Shown here: in pieces, positions 60,764 to 64,000 of the stretch
Layout of the letters: each line of letters starts with the position of its first letter
How positions within the stretch are numbered: position 1 is the stretch's first letter
Source: Streptomyces sp. NBC_00582
GTDB taxonomy: Bacteria; Actinomycetota; Actinomycetes; Streptomycetales; Streptomycetaceae
DNA: 64,000 bases
Direction of reading: 5' to 3'
NCBI RefSeq assembly: GCF_036345155.1
Contig: NZ_CP107772.1
Span: forward strand, 9,362,001-9,426,000
Position numbers and translations under genes: made by a program
Notes under the pieces: model-generated
Databases searched by the model: none
What the model saw: only the letters and a program-made list of their open reading frames with translations
Told to the model about the DNA's origin: nothing

Positions 60764-62539
60764 GTGCACATCCTGCTGGTAGCCAGCGCGTTCAACAGCC
60801 TCACCCAGCGCGTCCACGCCGAACTGCGCGACCGCGGCCATGCGGTGGCGGTCGAACTCGCCCTGCCGGACGCCTCGTTGCCGGACGCCGTCCGACGGCA
60901 CGCGCCGCGGCTCGTCCTCGCGCCGATGCTCAGGACGGCGATCCCCGAGGACGTGTGGACGGCGTACCCCTGTCTCGTCGTCCATCCCGGCCCCGTCGGG
61001 GACCGCGGACCGTCCTCGCTGGACTGGGCGATCCACGAGGGCCACGACGTCTGGGGCGTCACCGTCCTGCAGGCCGACGCGGAGATGGACGCCGGTGACG
61101 TGTGGGCCAGTGTGCCCTGCCCCGTCCCGCCCGTGGGCAAGAGCGACCTGTACCGGGGCGAGATCGCCGACGCCGCGCTGCGGGCCGTCCTGCTCGCCGT
61201 GGACCGCTTCGCCGGCGGAACGTACGTGCCGCGCCGGCAGGACCCGGCGGCCACGGCCGACCCCCGTCCGCGGACCCGCCCGTACCTGGACCAGGGCGTC
61301 CGGCGCATCGACTGGGCCGAGGACTCCACCCGGACCGTGCTGCGCAAGCTGCGGGCGGCGGACTCCCAGCCCGGTGTGCTGGACGTGCTGTTCGGCGAGG
61401 AATGGTATCTGCACGGCGGCCACCCCGAGCCCGTCCTGCGCGGACACCCCGGAGCGCTGCTGGCCACCCGGGCCGGGGCGGTCTGCCGGGCCACCACGGA
61501 CGGCGCCGTCTGGATCCCCGAGCTGCGGCTCCGACGGCTGCGCGGGGCGCCGCCCACCTTCAAGCTGCCCGCCGTGCGCGCCCTGGGCGACCGGCTCCCG
61601 GCGCTGCCCGACCACACCCCCGAGGGGCTGCCCGACCTGCCGGAGTCCGCCTGGACGGACATCCGCTACCGGGAGGACGGAACCGTGGGCTTCCTGTCGT
61701 TCTCCTTCCCCGGCGGAGCGCTGAGCACCGAGCAGTGCCGCCGCCTGCTGGACGCCTACCGGAAGGCGTGCGAGCGGCCCACCTCGGTGCTGGTGCTGGG
61801 CGGCGCCCGCGACTTCTTCTGCAACGGCATCCACCTCAACGTCATCGAGGCCGCCGCCGATCCGGCCGCCGAGTCCTGGGCCAACATCAACGCCGTCGAC
61901 GACCTCGTCGAAGCGGTCCTGACGACCACGGACCGCCTGGTGGTCGCGGCCGTCGCGGGCAACGCCGCGGCCGGCGGCGTCATGCTCGCCCTCGCCGCCG
62001 ACGAGGTGTGGTGCCGCTCGGGCGCCGTGCTGAACCCCCACTACCGGCTGATGGGCCTGTACGGCTCCGAGTACTGGACCCACACCCTCCCGCGCCGGGT
62101 CGGCCCCGTGGCCGCCGCACGCCTCATGAGCGAGGCCCTCCCCGTCAGCGCGGCGGCCGCCCTGGGCCTCGGGCTCGTCGACCGCGTGGTCGAGTGCGCC
62201 CCGGACGCCTTCGCCGCCGAGGTCGCCCAGCGCGCGGCCCGCCTGGCCGCCCTGCCCGCGACGGCGGACCGCGTCACCGCGAAGAAGGCGGACCTGGACC
62301 GGCTGCAGACCCTGACCCCGCTCGCCGGCTTCCGGGAACGCGAGCTCGCCCGGATGCGGGAGACCTTCGACGACCCGCACGCCTCCTACCACGCCCTGCG
62401 CCGCGCCTTCGTCCACAAGAAGCGGCTCACGGGCACCCCGCCGCACCTCGCCCGGGTTGCGCCGGCCGCTCCGCACCCCAGTCCCCCCGCTGTCACCGGA
62501 ATGGCCCTCCCCGGTGTCTCACCCGGGCCGAACCGCTGA
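60764..62539 (+). CDS. hypX: HypX/HoxX hydrogenase maturation protein (CO ligand synthesis)
   Basis: 591 residues. The N-terminal formyl-THF-transferase-like module (about 1-260) has VVHPGPVGDRGPSSLDWAI, VTVLQADAEMDAGDVWAS and KSDLYRGEIADAALRAVL. The C-terminal enoyl-CoA-hydratase-like module (about 300-540) has VLVLGGARDFFCNGIHLN and AVAGNAAAGGVMLALAADEV. In known HypX the first module passes a formyl group to CoA and the second decarbonylates formyl-CoA to CO for the Fe(CN)2CO centre under aerobic conditions. GTG 60764 follows CGGAGG. The last 35 residues are a Pro-rich tail. Confidence 0.9.
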   Translation: MHILLVASAFNSLTQRVHAELRDRGHAVAVELALPDASLPDAVRRHAPRLVLAPMLRTAIPEDVWTAYPCLVVHPGPVGDRGPSSLDWAIHEGHDVWGVTVLQADAEMDAGDVWASVPCPVPPVGKSDLYRGEIADAALRAVLLAVDRFAGGTYVPRRQDPAATADPRPRTRPYLDQGVRRIDWAEDSTRTVLRKLRAADSQPGVLDVLFGEEWYLHGGHPEPVLRGHPGALLATRAGAVCRATTDGAVWIPELRLRRLRGAPPTFKLPAVRALGDRLPALPDHTPEGLPDLPESAWTDIRYREDGTVGFLSFSFPGGALSTEQCRRLLDAYRKACERPTSVLVLGGARDFFCNGIHLNVIEAAADPAAESWANINAVDDLVEAVLTTTDRLVVAAVAGNAAAGGVMLALAADEVWCRSGAVLNPHYRLMGLYGSEYWTHTLPRRVGPVAAARLMSEALPVSAAAALGLGLVDRVVECAPDAFAAEVAQRAARLAALPATADRVTAKKADLDRLQTLTPLAGFRERELARMRETFDDPHASYHALRRAFVHKKRLTGTPPHLARVAPAAPHPSPPAVTGMALPGVSPGPNR

Positions 62540-62602
62540 TACGAAGAATTCTGATGGCCGAAATGCAGGCCTTCGTCCCTTACCTCCCCAGGAGGCGGTC
62601 CC

Positions 62603-63691
<1,089 letters not shown>

Positions 63692-63746
63692 CCCCGGCCT
63701 GACTCACCCCCCACACCCCCGCGCGACGAAGGGCACGGCAACGACC

Positions 63747-64000
63747 ATGGCAAGGACGAAGGCGGCCGGAGACGACACCGGTCTGGTGGAGATGGCCTGG
63801 GACCCGATCACCCGGATCGTGGGCAGCCTGGGCATCCACACGAAGATCGACTTCAAGCAGAAGCGGGTCGCCGAGTGCTACAGCACCTCGTCGGTCTTCC
63901 GCGGCTACAGCGTCTTCATGCGCGGCAAGGACCCCCGCGACGCCCACTTCATCACCAGCCGCATCTGCGGCATCTGCGGCGACAACCACGCCACCTGCTC
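63747..64000 (+). CDS. hhyL: [NiFe]-hydrogenase large subunit, group 1h (truncated by window end)
   Basis: 84 residues visible: WDPITRIVGSLGIHTKIDFK, then VFRGYSVFMRGKDPRDAHFI and the L1 motif RICGICGDNHATC, whose Cys pair binds the NiFe site. The Asp after GICG and the variant EMAWDPITRIVGS fit group 1h. ATG 63747 lies 55 bases after the hhyS stop, with GAAGGGCACGG as a weak ribosome site. Confidence 0.92.
   Translation, partial: MARTKAAGDDTGLVEMAWDPITRIVGSLGIHTKIDFKQKRVAECYSTSSVFRGYSVFMRGKDPRDAHFITSRICGICGDNHATC

Noticed and set aside
60596..62476. 626-codon minus-strand frame over hypX
   Set aside because: Antisense shadow; the plus strand has both HypX modules and a good GGAGG before its GTG.

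Overview
The window is high-GC actinobacterial DNA with strong third-position GC bias, frequent GTG starts and ATGA overlaps. Gene content (coelichelin-type siderophore genes, DosR/OsdR-type response regulator next to narGHJI, SpoIIE-type phosphatases, LacI/ABC sugar operon without its own ATPase, high-affinity [NiFe]-hydrogenase) points to Streptomyces or a close relative. No rRNA, tRNA, CRISPR array or intact transposon was recognised.

Layout. (1) 1-12.9 kb: right half of a coelichelin-like siderophore cluster. It holds a truncated NRPS (E | C-A-PCP-E | C-A-PCP, no thioesterase; codes read as Thr and hydroxyornithine), an ABC half-exporter with a degenerate nucleotide-binding domain, an esterase, an MbtH protein, a GNAT and an acetylglutamate kinase. 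Two iron boxes (DmdR/IdeR type) flank the last three genes, which suggests iron-controlled ornithine supply. (2) 13-18.3 kb: secreted EEP nuclease/phosphodiesterase with a jacalin-like tail, a decayed trypsin-like gene, a GNAT/FemAB-like protein, an EVE protein and a conserved protein of unknown function. (3) 18.3-35.5 kb: hypoxia/NO/dormancy island with flavohemoprotein, DosR-like regulator, narGHJI, pyridoxamine-oxidase-like proteins, a lone cyclic-nucleotide-binding domain, three tandem universal stress proteins, Zn alcohol dehydrogenase, PPK2 and a flavodoxin. A palindrome of form GGGMCSNNCGGCCC recurs, usually in pairs, at eight promoters here and marks a likely local regulon. (4) 35.7-44.5 kb: Gfo/Idh/MocA oxidoreductase divergent from a LacI regulator, then a second LacI gene and a fructan/sucrose operon (GH32, lipoprotein, two permeases). 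(5) 44.5-54.9 kb: Ni/Co transporter behind a Nur-like box, CadD-family transporter, methyltransferase, MFS transporter, PLP decarboxylase, membrane SpoIIE phosphatase, FUSC-type transporter, a three-family minisatellite and a GNAT. (6) 55-59.7 kb: two divergent PAS/GAF/SpoIIE regulators, one frameshifted. (7) 59.7-64 kb: an AHSA1-like remnant, then two small proteins, hypX, hydrogenase small subunit and the start of the large subunit.

Themes: iron scavenging tied to ornithine supply, survival under low oxygen or NO (nitrate respiration, stress proteins, polyphosphate), and H2 oxidation supported by nickel uptake and CO-ligand synthesis. All functional calls come from reading motifs in the translated sequence; no database search was run.
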